This document shows positions 15,031 through 23,691 of a DNA stretch of 26,834 nt, piece after piece. Positions within the stretch are counted from its first letter, which is position 1. Each line of letters opens with the position of its first letter. A program made the translations under genes and the position numbers. The stretch comes from Sporomusa silvacetica DSM 10669 (GTDB lineage Bacteria; Bacillota; Negativicutes; Sporomusales; Sporomusaceae), in NCBI RefSeq assembly GCF_002257705.1, contig NZ_LSLK01000018.1:1-26834 (forward strand). The letters run 5' to 3'. Under the pieces are notes generated by a model. The model was not told where the DNA came from and searched no databases. It saw nothing but the letters and a program-made list of their open reading frames with translations.

Positions 15031-15067
15031 AAAAGGTAATGTTATTATGAGTGACATTACCTTTTTT
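15031..15067. terminator. Terminator-like hairpin before the chemoreceptor gene
   Basis: A perfect 12-bp stem AAAAGGTAATGT / ACATTACCTTTT with an 11-nt loop. The plus-strand side ends in TTTTTT. It could end transcripts from the unknown gene at 14334-14867. Confidence 0.8.
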
Positions 15068-15108
15068 ATGGAAAATACGCTAATTTTAATTTCAAATAAT
15101 AGTAACAA

Positions 15109-15137
15109 TTGACAGAAATTTCGCAAAGTACTATTAT
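15109..15137 (+). promoter_or_regulatory. SigA promoter of the chemoreceptor gene
   Basis: TTGACA (15109-15114), a 17-nt spacer and TATTAT (15132-15137), 40 nt before the start codon. Confidence 0.8.
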
Positions 15138-15176
15138 TAGTGTTTATAGAGGAAAAATTAAGAAAGGAGTGTTTTA

Positions 15177-16871
15177 ATGATTCAAGTTGCAAATTTATTT
15201 AAGGGTATTAATGGAAAGTTGATTTTTTGTTTATTTTTTACTGGTATAGCACCGCTTGTAGGAATTTTATTATTGATGAATATCTTATCACAGACTCAGT
15301 TTCAAGGATTTATATGTACTTATATTATTATAACTATAATAGCGGTGTTGTTATGGGCGATTCTTATTGCCAGATTTATTGTAAATCCTATTCATAAATT
15401 AATTATTAGCCTAAGAGAAATGGCTGCCGGAGGCGGTGATATAAAGAAAAAGATATATAGTAAGTCAAATGACGAAATTAGTCAGTTAGCGCATAACACT
15501 AATAGTATTATGGAAAAAATTTCCGATTTAATTAGCGAAATTACACAAATTGGCAGCAAACTATTAGAAGACAGCAAATATTTATCTGAGTACACAGCTC
15601 AGGCAGCAGAAGCTATGCGCCAGACAACCGAGAATATTGGAGAAATTGCAGTAGGCTCTTCACGGCAGGTACATGATTTGGAGCTATGTAGTCAGTCTGC
15701 AGGTCATGCTAGTACCAAGGTGAACGATATTAATCAGCTTGCAGTTAAAACAGCTGATTTGGCGAAAGAGGCTACTAATAGCGCTGTTGAAGGTGCCACT
15801 CAAGTTAAAGAGGCTATTGTTACAATGACTGGAGTAAAAAGTAAAATGGATGTTTCGGCTAAGGCCATTCATGGCTTAGCTGATAGGATAAGCCAGATTG
15901 GCCAGATTGTTGAGGTGATTACGGCTATTGCTGCTCAGACCAATTTATTGGCTTTGAATGCGGCTATTGAGGCAGCACGGGCTGGTGAACAAGGTCGGGG
16001 CTTTGCGGTAGTGGCCGATGAAGTACGAAAACTCGCGGAGAACTCACGGCAATCAGCAGAGGAAATTACCAATTTGATTACTGGGGTACGAAAAGAAACC
16101 TTTGATACTGTGATAGCTATAGAGGATGGGCTTACTCAGGCCCAAAAAGGGGCTGAAATGGCCGGTGATTCGGAAGCAGCGTTAAATCGAATTATCACTA
16201 TCAGCCAAAAACTCAATGAGCAAGTCGCTATAATGGCTGAAAATACAGCCGGAGTAACGGTTGATATTGATAATATTGCTGACAATGTGGGCGAAATAGT
16301 TGCTATTTCCCGCACATTTTCGGGAGCCAGTCAAGAGATCAATGCGGCTAGTGAAGAAGTATTTGCTACGATTGAAAAGATCACAATTGCTACACAGGAT
16401 TTGAATGGTATGGCTCAAAAAATGGAAGAAATGACGGTTCAGTTTGTGGCTGTTGATGAAATTACCAGACAACGGATTAAAGATAAGCTAAATAAAGCGC
16501 GAGATTTATTATTTAAATATGGACCTATTCATGTAAACAGCAGCAACCAAATGATGGTTGGCGAGCAAGTGATCAATAACAATGAACGCCTGGTTGATGA
16601 AATAGCTCAGCAGGTAGGGGCTGGATTTACAGTATTTCAAGGAAATACTCGGATTGCTACTACGCTTACTACCAAGTCAGGACGACGAGCCACTGGTACA
16701 GCGGCGGCAAAATATGTTGAGAAAGCGGTACTTGAGCGAGATAATGAATATATGGGACGGGCCACTGTAATGAGGCAGTGGTATATTGTAAATTATCAAC
16801 CGCTTAAGGACAAAGCCGGAAAAACTATTGGGATGCTGTTTGTTGGAGAAAAACAAGATGATAAAAAGTAA
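15177..16871 (+). CDS. Methyl-accepting chemotaxis protein with C-terminal Cache-like domain
   Basis: A 564-aa chemoreceptor. Two membrane segments (about 14-36 and 43-69) are joined by a loop of only a few residues, so there is no periplasmic sensor. A HAMP-like region (about 68-120) and a long MCP signalling coiled coil follow, with the conserved hairpin tip (ITAIAAQTNLLALNAAIEAA, GRGFAVVADEVRKLAE). After the coiled coil, residues of about 470-560 resemble a Cache_3/single-Cache sensor (GAGFTVFQGNTRIATTL, RRATGTAA, YIVNYQPLKDKAGKTIGMLFVG). That fold is normally N-terminal and outside the cell; here it would be cytoplasmic. The start ATG 15177 has AAAGGAG upstream. The gene is monocistronic, with its own promoter and terminator. 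Confidence 0.92.
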   Translation: MIQVANLFKGINGKLIFCLFFTGIAPLVGILLLMNILSQTQFQGFICTYIIITIIAVLLWAILIARFIVNPIHKLIISLREMAAGGGDIKKKIYSKSNDEISQLAHNTNSIMEKISDLISEITQIGSKLLEDSKYLSEYTAQAAEAMRQTTENIGEIAVGSSRQVHDLELCSQSAGHASTKVNDINQLAVKTADLAKEATNSAVEGATQVKEAIVTMTGVKSKMDVSAKAIHGLADRISQIGQIVEVITAIAAQTNLLALNAAIEAARAGEQGRGFAVVADEVRKLAENSRQSAEEITNLITGVRKETFDTVIAIEDGLTQAQKGAEMAGDSEAALNRIITISQKLNEQVAIMAENTAGVTVDIDNIADNVGEIVAISRTFSGASQEINAASEEVFATIEKITIATQDLNGMAQKMEEMTVQFVAVDEITRQRIKDKLNKARDLLFKYGPIHVNSSNQMMVGEQVINNNERLVDEIAQQVGAGFTVFQGNTRIATTLTTKSGRRATGTAAAKYVEKAVLERDNEYMGRATVMRQWYIVNYQPLKDKAGKTIGMLFVGEKQDDKK

Positions 16872-16892
16872 TAAGTCCAGTGAATAATGGAG

Positions 16893-16932
16893 AAGCAATG
16901 GGTGTTACCAAAACATCTATTGCTTTTTTTTA
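16893..16932 (+). terminator. Terminator after the chemoreceptor gene
   Basis: A 14-bp stem AAGCAATGGGTGTT / AACATCTATTGCTT (two G-T pairs) with loop ACCAA, followed by TTTTTT. Confidence 0.9.
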
Positions 16933-17075
16933 TTTGAGACAGGCCCAAAAATTCAATTGGCGTAATAAATTAGTAAAAAGGTGTAATTGCTTTTGGTGAC
17001 GTTGTGTATATTTTTATGGATATTTAAAAAATAGTTTAAGGTTAATCCCAAAAAAGCTAAAGGAGGCAAGTAAAT

Positions 17076-19001
17076 ATGGCTTATGATTTTGAAAAGCTCA
17101 TTAAGCAAGATCGCAACGAGCATAAACAATATAAGTTTGATGGTACATTATTAAACTATTTGGCAATCGTAAAAGATAATCCAGGAATAGCGGTATTGGC
17201 CCATCAACGGATGCAGGAACTATTAATTAAGTCTGGTATCGAAATTATTAAAACAGAGGAAAATCCGCGCCTAAAAAGGGTGTATGGCAACGATATCATT
17301 AAGCGATATAGTTTCTTTGTCAATAAGTTTTTTGGCATTGATAAAAGCATTATGAAGATTATGCGCTATTTCCATTCGGCGGCAATGAAAGGGGAAGAAT
17401 CCCGTCAGGTACTCTATCTGGTAGGACCAGTAGGCGCTGGTAAGTCCTCTATCATGGAAGCATTAAAGCAGGTGCTAGAAATGAGCCCACCCATTTATAT
17501 GTTGAAGGATTGTCCGATGCGCGAAGAACCATTGCATCTCATTCCCAAGCATCTTCGTCCTCAGTTTGAAGAATTACTAGGGGTAACTATCGAAGGGGAC
17601 TTATGCCCGATATGTCGTTACCGGCTAAAACATGATTTTAACGGTGAATTTGAACGGTTTCCGGTCACAACATCAGAGTTTTCCATCCGCTCACGCAAAG
17701 GCATTGGCGTTGTTCCGCCAGTTGACCCTAATAACCAAGATACCTCTGTATTATCAGGTTCTGTTGATATCTCCAAATTGGATCTTTATCCAGAAGATGA
17801 TCCCCGGGTGCTGTCTTTAAATGGCGCTTTTAACGTTGGGAATCGCGGCGTAGTAGAGTTTATTGAGGTATTTAAAAATGATGTAGAGTATCTCCACACA
17901 ATGATTACGGCTACCCAAGAAAAGTCAATTCCCTCACCAGGTAAAGGGGCTATGATTTATTTTGATGGCATTATTCTGGCTCACTCTAATGAGGCCGAGT
18001 GGAACAAGTTTAAATCAGATCATACCAATGAAGCTATTCTGGACCGGATCGTAAAAGTAGAGGTTCCTTATTGTTTGGAACTTGATGAAGAAGTCAAGAT
18101 ATACCGCAAAGTCTTGAAAAATAGCAGTTTTAATGCGCATATTGCTCCTCATACCATTGAAGTCGCCTCCATGTTTGCTATTTTGACCCGCTTGACACCT
18201 TCCTCTAAGGTTGACCCGTTTACTAAATTAAAGATATATAATGGTGAAGAAATCGTGGAAAAAGGATCGACAAAACGAATGGATATCGTTGAACTACGTG
18301 ACGAAGCGCCTCGTGAGGGTATGACCGGTATATCTACCCGTTTTATTATGAAAGTCCTTGATAATACACTGTCTGAATCTGAATTTAATTGCATTAACCC
18401 AATTGCTGTTATTGAAACCATGGTTAAGGCAACCAAGGAGCTAGCCATTGCCGAGGATGAAAAGAAACGCTATCTTGGCTTTTTGCAAGATACAATTAAA
18501 AAAGAATATAACAAAATACTAGAAAAAGAAGTAACCAAAGCGTTTATTCATGGCTATCGGGAACAGGCCGAAAGTTTGTTTAACAATTATCTTGATCATG
18601 CCGAGGCCTATGTCAATGAGACCAAGCTAAAAGATGTAAACACAGGCGAAGAATTAGAACCTGACATCAAATTTATGCAGTCCATTGAAGAGCAAATTGG
18701 TATTACAAGCACAGCTGCCCAGGGATTCCGTCAAGATGTTACCTCCTACATGTTTTCGATTATGCGCAGTGGCGGAAAAATTGAGTATAAGAGCTATGAA
18801 CCGTTAAAGGAAGCCATTGAAAAGAAGTTAACGGCTTCGGTTAAAGAGCTTTCGCGGATTATTACCCAGGCAAGAGTACGTGATAAAGAACAGGATACTA
18901 AGTATAACACCATGGTAGAGGCCATGAAGGACAATGGATACTGCCAACATTGTTGTAATGTCGTGTTAAAATATGCCGCCAATAATTTATGGAAAGACTA
19001 A
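17076..19001 (+). CDS. prkA: PrkA AAA+ protein (serine protein kinase family)
   Basis: A 641-aa PrkA of normal length. An N-terminal AAA+ domain carries Walker A GPVGAGKS (117-124) and an insert with a CPIC motif (GDLCPICRYRL). The C-terminal part (about 400-641) is the PrkA-specific helical region. The family was named for kinase activity in B. subtilis, where it affects sporulation under mother-cell control; protease-like activity has also been proposed, so its biochemistry is not settled. The start has AAAGGAGG upstream. It is the first gene of prkA-yhbH-spoVR, a conserved trio. I saw no convincing sigma-specific promoter in the 140 nt after the previous terminator. Confidence 0.96.
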   Translation: MAYDFEKLIKQDRNEHKQYKFDGTLLNYLAIVKDNPGIAVLAHQRMQELLIKSGIEIIKTEENPRLKRVYGNDIIKRYSFFVNKFFGIDKSIMKIMRYFHSAAMKGEESRQVLYLVGPVGAGKSSIMEALKQVLEMSPPIYMLKDCPMREEPLHLIPKHLRPQFEELLGVTIEGDLCPICRYRLKHDFNGEFERFPVTTSEFSIRSRKGIGVVPPVDPNNQDTSVLSGSVDISKLDLYPEDDPRVLSLNGAFNVGNRGVVEFIEVFKNDVEYLHTMITATQEKSIPSPGKGAMIYFDGIILAHSNEAEWNKFKSDHTNEAILDRIVKVEVPYCLELDEEVKIYRKVLKNSSFNAHIAPHTIEVASMFAILTRLTPSSKVDPFTKLKIYNGEEIVEKGSTKRMDIVELRDEAPREGMTGISTRFIMKVLDNTLSESEFNCINPIAVIETMVKATKELAIAEDEKKRYLGFLQDTIKKEYNKILEKEVTKAFIHGYREQAESLFNNYLDHAEAYVNETKLKDVNTGEELEPDIKFMQSIEEQIGITSTAAQGFRQDVTSYMFSIMRSGGKIEYKSYEPLKEAIEKKLTASVKELSRIITQARVRDKEQDTKYNTMVEAMKDNGYCQHCCNVVLKYAANNLWKD

Positions 19002-19021
19002 GGTGATAGCGGAGGTGACCT

Positions 19022-20242
19022 ATGGCAATTTTTAAAGAAGGCCGTACAGGAGAATCTGATCGCTCACAATATGACCGTAAGCGCCACCGTGAACTGGTTG
19101 AGGATGCCATCAAGCGTAATTTGGGTGAGATTATTGCTGACGAAAGTATTATCGGCCAAAGTAAGAACAAAAAAATAAAGATACCTATTCGCGGTATCAA
19201 AGAGTATCAGTTTATTTATGGTAATAATAACAGCGGTACAGCTAGTGGTAGTGGCAAAGAAGCACGTGGTCAGGTTATCGGCCGAACTAACAGTCAACAG
19301 GAACAAGGGATGGGGCAGGCCGGTAGTGAGCAAGGGGAAGAAATTTATGAAACAGAAATTACCATGGATGAAATCGTCAATTATATGTTTGAAGAGGCAA
19401 AGCTACCTGACCTTGAGCGTAAAAAATTTGCGGTGCAAGAGGCTGAGTATATATTTAAACGCTCTGGATATCAGCGAAAAGGCATTCCGCCGCGACTGGC
19501 TAAAAAACGGACATTAATGGAAAAGTTCAAACGGCAGCAAGGGCTGGTTAGAGAAAAACTTTGTAAACAAGTTCATTTGGAAGATGGCCAACAGGTACGG
19601 GAGCGGGTACCGTTTCGTGAAGATGATTTGAGATACTTTCGGGTTAAGGAAGATATCTGTCGTCATTCTAATGCGGTAGTTTTTTGCATCATGGACGTGT
19701 CAGGCTCAATGGATCAGAGTAAAAAATATTTGGCGCGTACCTTCTACTTTTTATTATATCAATTCTTACGCTGGAAGTATGAACAGGTAGATGTAGTATT
19801 TATTGCGCATACCACCGAAGCAAAAGAGGTAAATGAGCGAGAATTTTTCCACCATGGTGAGTCTGGTGGCACAATGATTTCCAGTGGCTATGCTAAAACC
19901 TTAGAAATCATTGAGCAACGCTATAATCCTGATGTATGGAATATTTATGCTTTCCATTGTACCGATGGTGACAACTGGACGGAAGATAATGCGCGAACCG
20001 TAGAGAAGGCCAAGGAATTGGTTTGTGTCAGCAACCTAGTAGGCTATGTGGAGATCCTGTCTAATTATAGTTATGGCGTGACCATTCGCCGTCAATTGGA
20101 GCAAAACATTAAGGCCGAAAATTTCATTATTGCGTCTATGGGGCGAAAAGAAGATGTTTGGCCGGCCCTCAAACGAATATTGGAAAAAGAAGCAGATCCT
20201 GCAATTCATACTGAGATAGAGGGTGGAGGTGATGGACAGTGA
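19022..20242 (+). CDS. yhbH: YeaH/YhbH family protein (DUF444)
   Basis: A 406-aa DUF444 protein. The N-terminal part is basic and low-complexity (Gly/Gln-rich at about 65-105). The C-terminal half looks like a von Willebrand A fold with a MIDAS metal motif DVSGS, preceded by VVFCIM, and a later FHCTDGDNWTEDN segment. It works with PrkA and SpoVR in stress response and sporulation, but its molecular role is unknown. It starts 20 nt after prkA with GGAGGTGA just ahead, and its stop overlaps the spoVR start (GTGA). Confidence 0.94.
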   Translation: MAIFKEGRTGESDRSQYDRKRHRELVEDAIKRNLGEIIADESIIGQSKNKKIKIPIRGIKEYQFIYGNNNSGTASGSGKEARGQVIGRTNSQQEQGMGQAGSEQGEEIYETEITMDEIVNYMFEEAKLPDLERKKFAVQEAEYIFKRSGYQRKGIPPRLAKKRTLMEKFKRQQGLVREKLCKQVHLEDGQQVRERVPFREDDLRYFRVKEDICRHSNAVVFCIMDVSGSMDQSKKYLARTFYFLLYQFLRWKYEQVDVVFIAHTTEAKEVNEREFFHHGESGGTMISSGYAKTLEIIEQRYNPDVWNIYAFHCTDGDNWTEDNARTVEKAKELVCVSNLVGYVEILSNYSYGVTIRRQLEQNIKAENFIIASMGRKEDVWPALKRILEKEADPAIHTEIEGGGDGQ

Positions 20243-21540
20243 CAGCAGATTATGGTATGCATGAGTTGGAAAAGTGGAATGATAAAATCGAAGCACTAAT
20301 TACCGGAGCCGGTCTAAATTGCTATGAACAGCAGTTCGAAATTTGCAGCTACGAAGACATGCTATGTTATGAATCTTATGTCGGTATGCCATCCCACTAC
20401 CCTCACTGGAGTTACGGTAAAGCCTATGAACGGCAAAAAACCTACTACGCGTATAACTTAACTGGTTTGCCATATGAGATGGTGATTAACTCTGATCCTT
20501 GCATCGCCTATCTCATGCGGGATAATACCCTGTTGTTGCAGATACTGACAATTGCGCATGTGTACGGGCATAATGATTTTTTTAAAAATAATCGGCTGTT
20601 TAAAGAAAATACCCGGGCGGAATTGACTGTTGAAATGTTTAAAAGTCATGCCAGCCGGGTGAGGGAATATATCGCTGATCCTAGTATTGGACCAAAACAA
20701 GTGGAGCGAATACTGGATGCTGCTCACGCACTCCGGTTCCAAGTGAGACGACAGGGAGAAGGTAAGCCTCTTACTAAGAGTGAACTGGCTAAAGAAGTAC
20801 CAGATGAGGTGCCAGACCGCTTAAAGTCGGATTTGTTAGGTTTTTTGAGTGAGCGGGGTAAGTTGTCTTACTGGGAGCGGGATTTAATCAGCATTGTCAG
20901 AGAGGAAACTTTTTACTTTTTACCTCAACTGGAAACCAAGATTATGAACGAGGGCTGGGCCAGTTACTGGCATTATCGCCTGCTCCAAGAGCTTACACTG
21001 CCGCAAGGCTTACATTTTGAATTTCTGCAGCGCCATAATCTTGTTGTCCGGCCGTATGAGAGGCAAATTAATCCCTATTTTATCGGTTTTAAAATGTTTG
21101 AGTATCTGGATAAAAATAGTGGGCGGGATGAAATATTTAAAATACGCCAGCAAGAACGGGATCAGTCGTTTCTACGGCGGTTTTTAAACCAAGAGCTGTG
21201 TGAAGAAATGGGTTTATTTAACTATAAAATGCGTGGAATAGATGTTGTAGTGACAGAGGTAGCTGATGAAGAAGGTTGGAAAATTATTCGTGATGAATTA
21301 GCTAATATGGTTGGTTTGGGAATGGTGCCAGAAATTCGCCCACAGGATGTGGAGAATGGGGTATTAGTACTCGAACACATCTATGATGGGCGAGAGTTAG
21401 AGATGAATTATGCCAAAGAGACGATTAAATATGTCGCTGAGTTATGGGGAGATCGGGTAGATATAAAGACAAAGCTTAATAATAAAGATAAAATTGTGCG
21501 TTGTAACAAAGATAAGTTTGTAGCTGTGTGGGATGTATAG
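20239..21540 (+). CDS. spoVR: Stage V sporulation protein R family (SpoVR)
   Basis: A 433-aa SpoVR. Family blocks include YPHWSYGKAYERQK, YEMVINSDPCIAYLM, AHVYGHNDFFKNN, then NEGWASYWHYR and NPYFIGFKMFEYL. In B. subtilis it is needed for spore cortex formation; the family also occurs in non-sporulating bacteria together with PrkA and YeaH. The start is GTG 20239, overlapping the yhbH stop, with GGAGGTGAT upstream. It ends the trio, followed by a strong two-way terminator. Confidence 0.95.
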   Translation: MTADYGMHELEKWNDKIEALITGAGLNCYEQQFEICSYEDMLCYESYVGMPSHYPHWSYGKAYERQKTYYAYNLTGLPYEMVINSDPCIAYLMRDNTLLLQILTIAHVYGHNDFFKNNRLFKENTRAELTVEMFKSHASRVREYIADPSIGPKQVERILDAAHALRFQVRRQGEGKPLTKSELAKEVPDEVPDRLKSDLLGFLSERGKLSYWERDLISIVREETFYFLPQLETKIMNEGWASYWHYRLLQELTLPQGLHFEFLQRHNLVVRPYERQINPYFIGFKMFEYLDKNSGRDEIFKIRQQERDQSFLRRFLNQELCEEMGLFNYKMRGIDVVVTEVADEEGWKIIRDELANMVGLGMVPEIRPQDVENGVLVLEHIYDGRELEMNYAKETIKYVAELWGDRVDIKTKLNNKDKIVRCNKDKFVAVWDV

Positions 21541-21545
21541 TGAAT

Positions 21546-21590
21546 AAAAAAAAACTAGGTTGAGACATTTCGTCCCAACCTAGTTTTTTT
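21546..21590. terminator. Bidirectional terminator between spoVR and buk
   Basis: Stem ACTAGGTTG (21554-21562) / CAACCTAGT (21576-21584), extended by GAC/GTC, with A/T runs on both sides. It serves the convergent spoVR (plus) and buk (minus). Confidence 0.92.
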
Positions 21591-21594
21591 CTCA

Positions 21595-22668
21595 TTACTG
21601 GATATATTCTTTGGCTGATTCTTCGCCAATAAGCACGCGGTAGGCTCCTTCGGCTAGTGCTTGTAGTTCATTTTCTCCAGGCAGGATAACAACTGGGGCA
21701 ATAAAGCTGACGTATTCTGTGAGCTTGGCTGTAAGTTGTTCTGAATAAGCAATACCACCAGTGAGCATAATATAATCTACTTTACCGCAGACCGGTATGG
21801 CGGCTGCACCAATACTTTTGGCGATGGTATAGATCATCGCTTGATAAACAAGTTCGGCCTGCTTATCACCTGCGGCTATGCGGCGTTCAACCTCCCGTAC
21901 ATCATTTGTGCCTAGATAGGCCACCAAACCACCGTTACCAGCTAGTAGTGAGGCGATTGTGTTTATATCCAGTTTTTCAGAGATAATCTTATCAGCAAAC
22001 TGTTTAGCAGGTATCGTACCAGCTCGTTCGGGTGAAAATGGTCCTTCCCCGTCAAAGGCATTATTAACATCAACAGCCTCACCAAAGGTGTGACAAGCAA
22101 TAGAAATGCCGCCACCGAGATGGGCTATAATTAAGTTGAGACTATCATAGGATCGATTAATAGTTTTAGCAAAACGCTTGGCTACGGCCTTGTGATTCAA
22201 TGCGTGAAAAATGCTTTTGCGAGTAATTTCCGGTCGGCCGCTAAGCCGGGCTACTGGTGCCAGCTCATCAACAACTGCGGGATCGACAATATAGCCGGGG
22301 CAGCCGCCTTCTTTAGCTAACAGGTCAGCAATGATACCACCAAGATTGCAGGCATGGGCACCATAGCGATTATGTTTTAAATCATCCAGCATGGATGCTG
22401 TTATGTGATAAGTACCGCCTACCATTGGTTTTAATAATCCACCGCGGGCGACAACTGCGGATAAGTCGCTGACTTTTATATTTTTACTAGACAAAAAAGC
22501 AGTTATAGTTTCAAAACGGTATTCAAATTGGTCAATAACCGTGGTAAACTTCGCAATATCCTTGGTGCTATGGCCAATATTTCCCACAAAAACTTCGACA
22601 GTATCGTGGTATAGACCAATTTTTGTGGAGGTAGAACCAGGATTAATGGTCAAAATTTTATACACCAT
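21595..22668 (-). CDS. buk: Butyrate kinase
   Basis: A 357-aa acetokinase-family protein, matching the usual ~355 aa of butyrate kinase. It makes ATP and butyrate from butyryl phosphate. It shows the N-terminal phosphate loop ILTINPGSTSTKIG, RGGLLKPMVGGTY, the AHLGGGISIACH block, and the C-terminal MLTGGIAYSEQL. A branched-chain acid kinase cannot be excluded. The start is ATG 22668, behind AGGGGG; the frame stays open for 65 codons further upstream but those overlap ytaF and are not conserved. It follows ytaF by 77 nt on the same strand. No phosphotransbutyrylase is in the window. Confidence 0.94.
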   Translation of the reverse strand: MVYKILTINPGSTSTKIGLYHDTVEVFVGNIGHSTKDIAKFTTVIDQFEYRFETITAFLSSKNIKVSDLSAVVARGGLLKPMVGGTYHITASMLDDLKHNRYGAHACNLGGIIADLLAKEGGCPGYIVDPAVVDELAPVARLSGRPEITRKSIFHALNHKAVAKRFAKTINRSYDSLNLIIAHLGGGISIACHTFGEAVDVNNAFDGEGPFSPERAGTIPAKQFADKIISEKLDINTIASLLAGNGGLVAYLGTNDVREVERRIAAGDKQAELVYQAMIYTIAKSIGAAAIPVCGKVDYIMLTGGIAYSEQLTAKLTEYVSFIAPVVILPGENELQALAEGAYRVLIGEESAKEYIQ

Positions 22669-22745
22669 AGAATGGCCCCCTATAATGGTTTTGCAGGAGA
22701 TGAAGTTAGTATATAGTTTATCAGTTTGGGGATTAGGCGTCCAGT

Positions 22746-23384
22746 CTAACCAAGCCGGAGGATACCAAGCAGTATCAGGAGTGCACCCGGCAGATAGGGA
22801 AACCGTTTTTTCATTCTTTCGGAAATCAATTTCTGAGATGAATAAAAACCAGTGGCAATGCAAAGCATGTGAATTACGCCAATGACTACAGGTGTATAAA
22901 GCGGCATTGGGCCCATGAGGGTGGCGGCAAAGGTACCAACCATAGCATCAGCGCCTAATGCAACTCCAAGAAAGACAGCTTCCAGTGGGCTTATAATACC
23001 AAGTTTGTCGACATCGGCAGTTTCTGGTTTAGACATGATACTGATAACTAACCGGCCTAGTGAAAAAGTTAGTTTGCGTGCAGTAACTTCGCCATCCATT
23101 TCATAGGAGGCAATATCCTTGGTTACGTATTGCTGGAACAGGCTCCAGAGACCAAGCATAATTAGGAGTAATGCTCCCATGGCAATAGCTACGTCTGTAT
23201 TGATGAACTGGCCAACAAGATAGGCCATAACCATGGCTATAGCGGTGCAAATACCGGCTACAACTCCGACAATGCTCAAAGAGGTAAAGGGCATGCAGAT
23301 ATTTTTTAAGCCATAAGCGATGCCGGCTACAAAACCGTCAATACTGACAGCTAAACCGAGCAGTAGAACATAAAAAATGCTCAT
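22746..23384 (-). CDS. ytaF: Sporulation membrane protein YtaF
   Basis: A 212-aa integral membrane protein with about six hydrophobic segments in two related halves. It resembles the MntP/YebN manganese exporter family, with paired acidic membrane motifs SIDGFVAG near the start and GADAMVGT in the second half, and a charged loop between them (about 90-125). The size and the loop fit the YtaF sporulation subfamily. AGGAGG lies about 9 nt before ATG 23384. Transport function is inferred from the superfamily. The leader carries the structured element at 23418-23545. Confidence 0.85.
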   Translation of the reverse strand: MSIFYVLLLGLAVSIDGFVAGIAYGLKNICMPFTSLSIVGVVAGICTAIAMVMAYLVGQFINTDVAIAMGALLLIMLGLWSLFQQYVTKDIASYEMDGEVTARKLTFSLGRLVISIMSKPETADVDKLGIISPLEAVFLGVALGADAMVGTFAATLMGPMPLYTPVVIGVIHMLCIATGFYSSQKLISERMKKRFPYLPGALLILLGILRLG

Positions 23385-23417
23385 GAACAGTACGCCTCCT
23401 GTTATGATGATAACGTG

Positions 23418-23545
23418 AGACTTAGCTTCAGGTAGGGTTTTAACCCCATCTGAAGTTTAGTCGAACCTATCCAGGGCTTAGTTGCTCTTAACTCCCGCTT
23501 GTAGAAGAGGGAGTCTTAGAGCAGCTTGGTCATCGGATAAGACTA
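23418..23545 (-). other. Structured leader element, copy C (larger relative of A and B)
   Basis: On the minus strand: CTTATCC-GATG, a long stem (GCTCT ... AGAGC enclosing ACTCCC ... GGGAGT), CCCTGGATAG, linker GTTC, then GACTAAACTTCAG ... CTGAAGCTAAGTC with an inner GGGGTT/AACCC-type hairpin. The core GATG / CCCTGGATAG / CGACTAA / AAGTC is shared with copies A and B while the outer stems differ. No T-run follows. It ends about 34 nt before the ytaF start, in sense orientation. Confidence 0.7.
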
Positions 23546-23640
23546 TCTTTTCATGTTTAGTATATGGCTAAAGAATATAATGGGTTACAGGCAGCGTATT
23601 CAGATATTTTACGCTTTTGTCTAACGTTTGCAGGATTTTT

Positions 23641-23669
23641 TTGCATATGTGAGGAAAATATAGTAGAAT
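23641..23669 (+). promoter_or_regulatory. Probable gyrA promoter
   Basis: TTGCAT (23641-23646), 17-nt spacer, TAGAAT (23664-23669), only 22 nt before the start codon. A perfect TATAAT also occurs at 23576-23581 but its -35 is poor. Confidence 0.55.
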
Positions 23670-23691
23670 GTCGAATTATTGAGGTGGTTTT

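Noticed and set aside
14992..15192. 66-codon open frame on the minus strand before the chemoreceptor gene
   Set aside because: It covers the hairpin at 15031-15067 and the SigA promoter of the chemoreceptor gene and has no convincing ribosome site.
22669..22863. 65-codon upstream extension of the butyrate kinase reading frame
   Set aside because: It overlaps the 3' end of ytaF, has no conserved sequence, and a good ribosome site (AGGGGG) precedes ATG 22668, where family homology begins.
22541..22885. 114-codon open frame on the plus strand across buk and ytaF
   Set aside because: Antisense to two well-supported genes, with no ribosome site or recognisable protein features.
23418..23545. Manganese (yybP-ykoY) riboswitch, suggested by the MntP-like gene downstream
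   Set aside because: I could not find the conserved yybP-ykoY loop sequences; the region instead shares its core with elements A and B, which precede genes unrelated to manganese.
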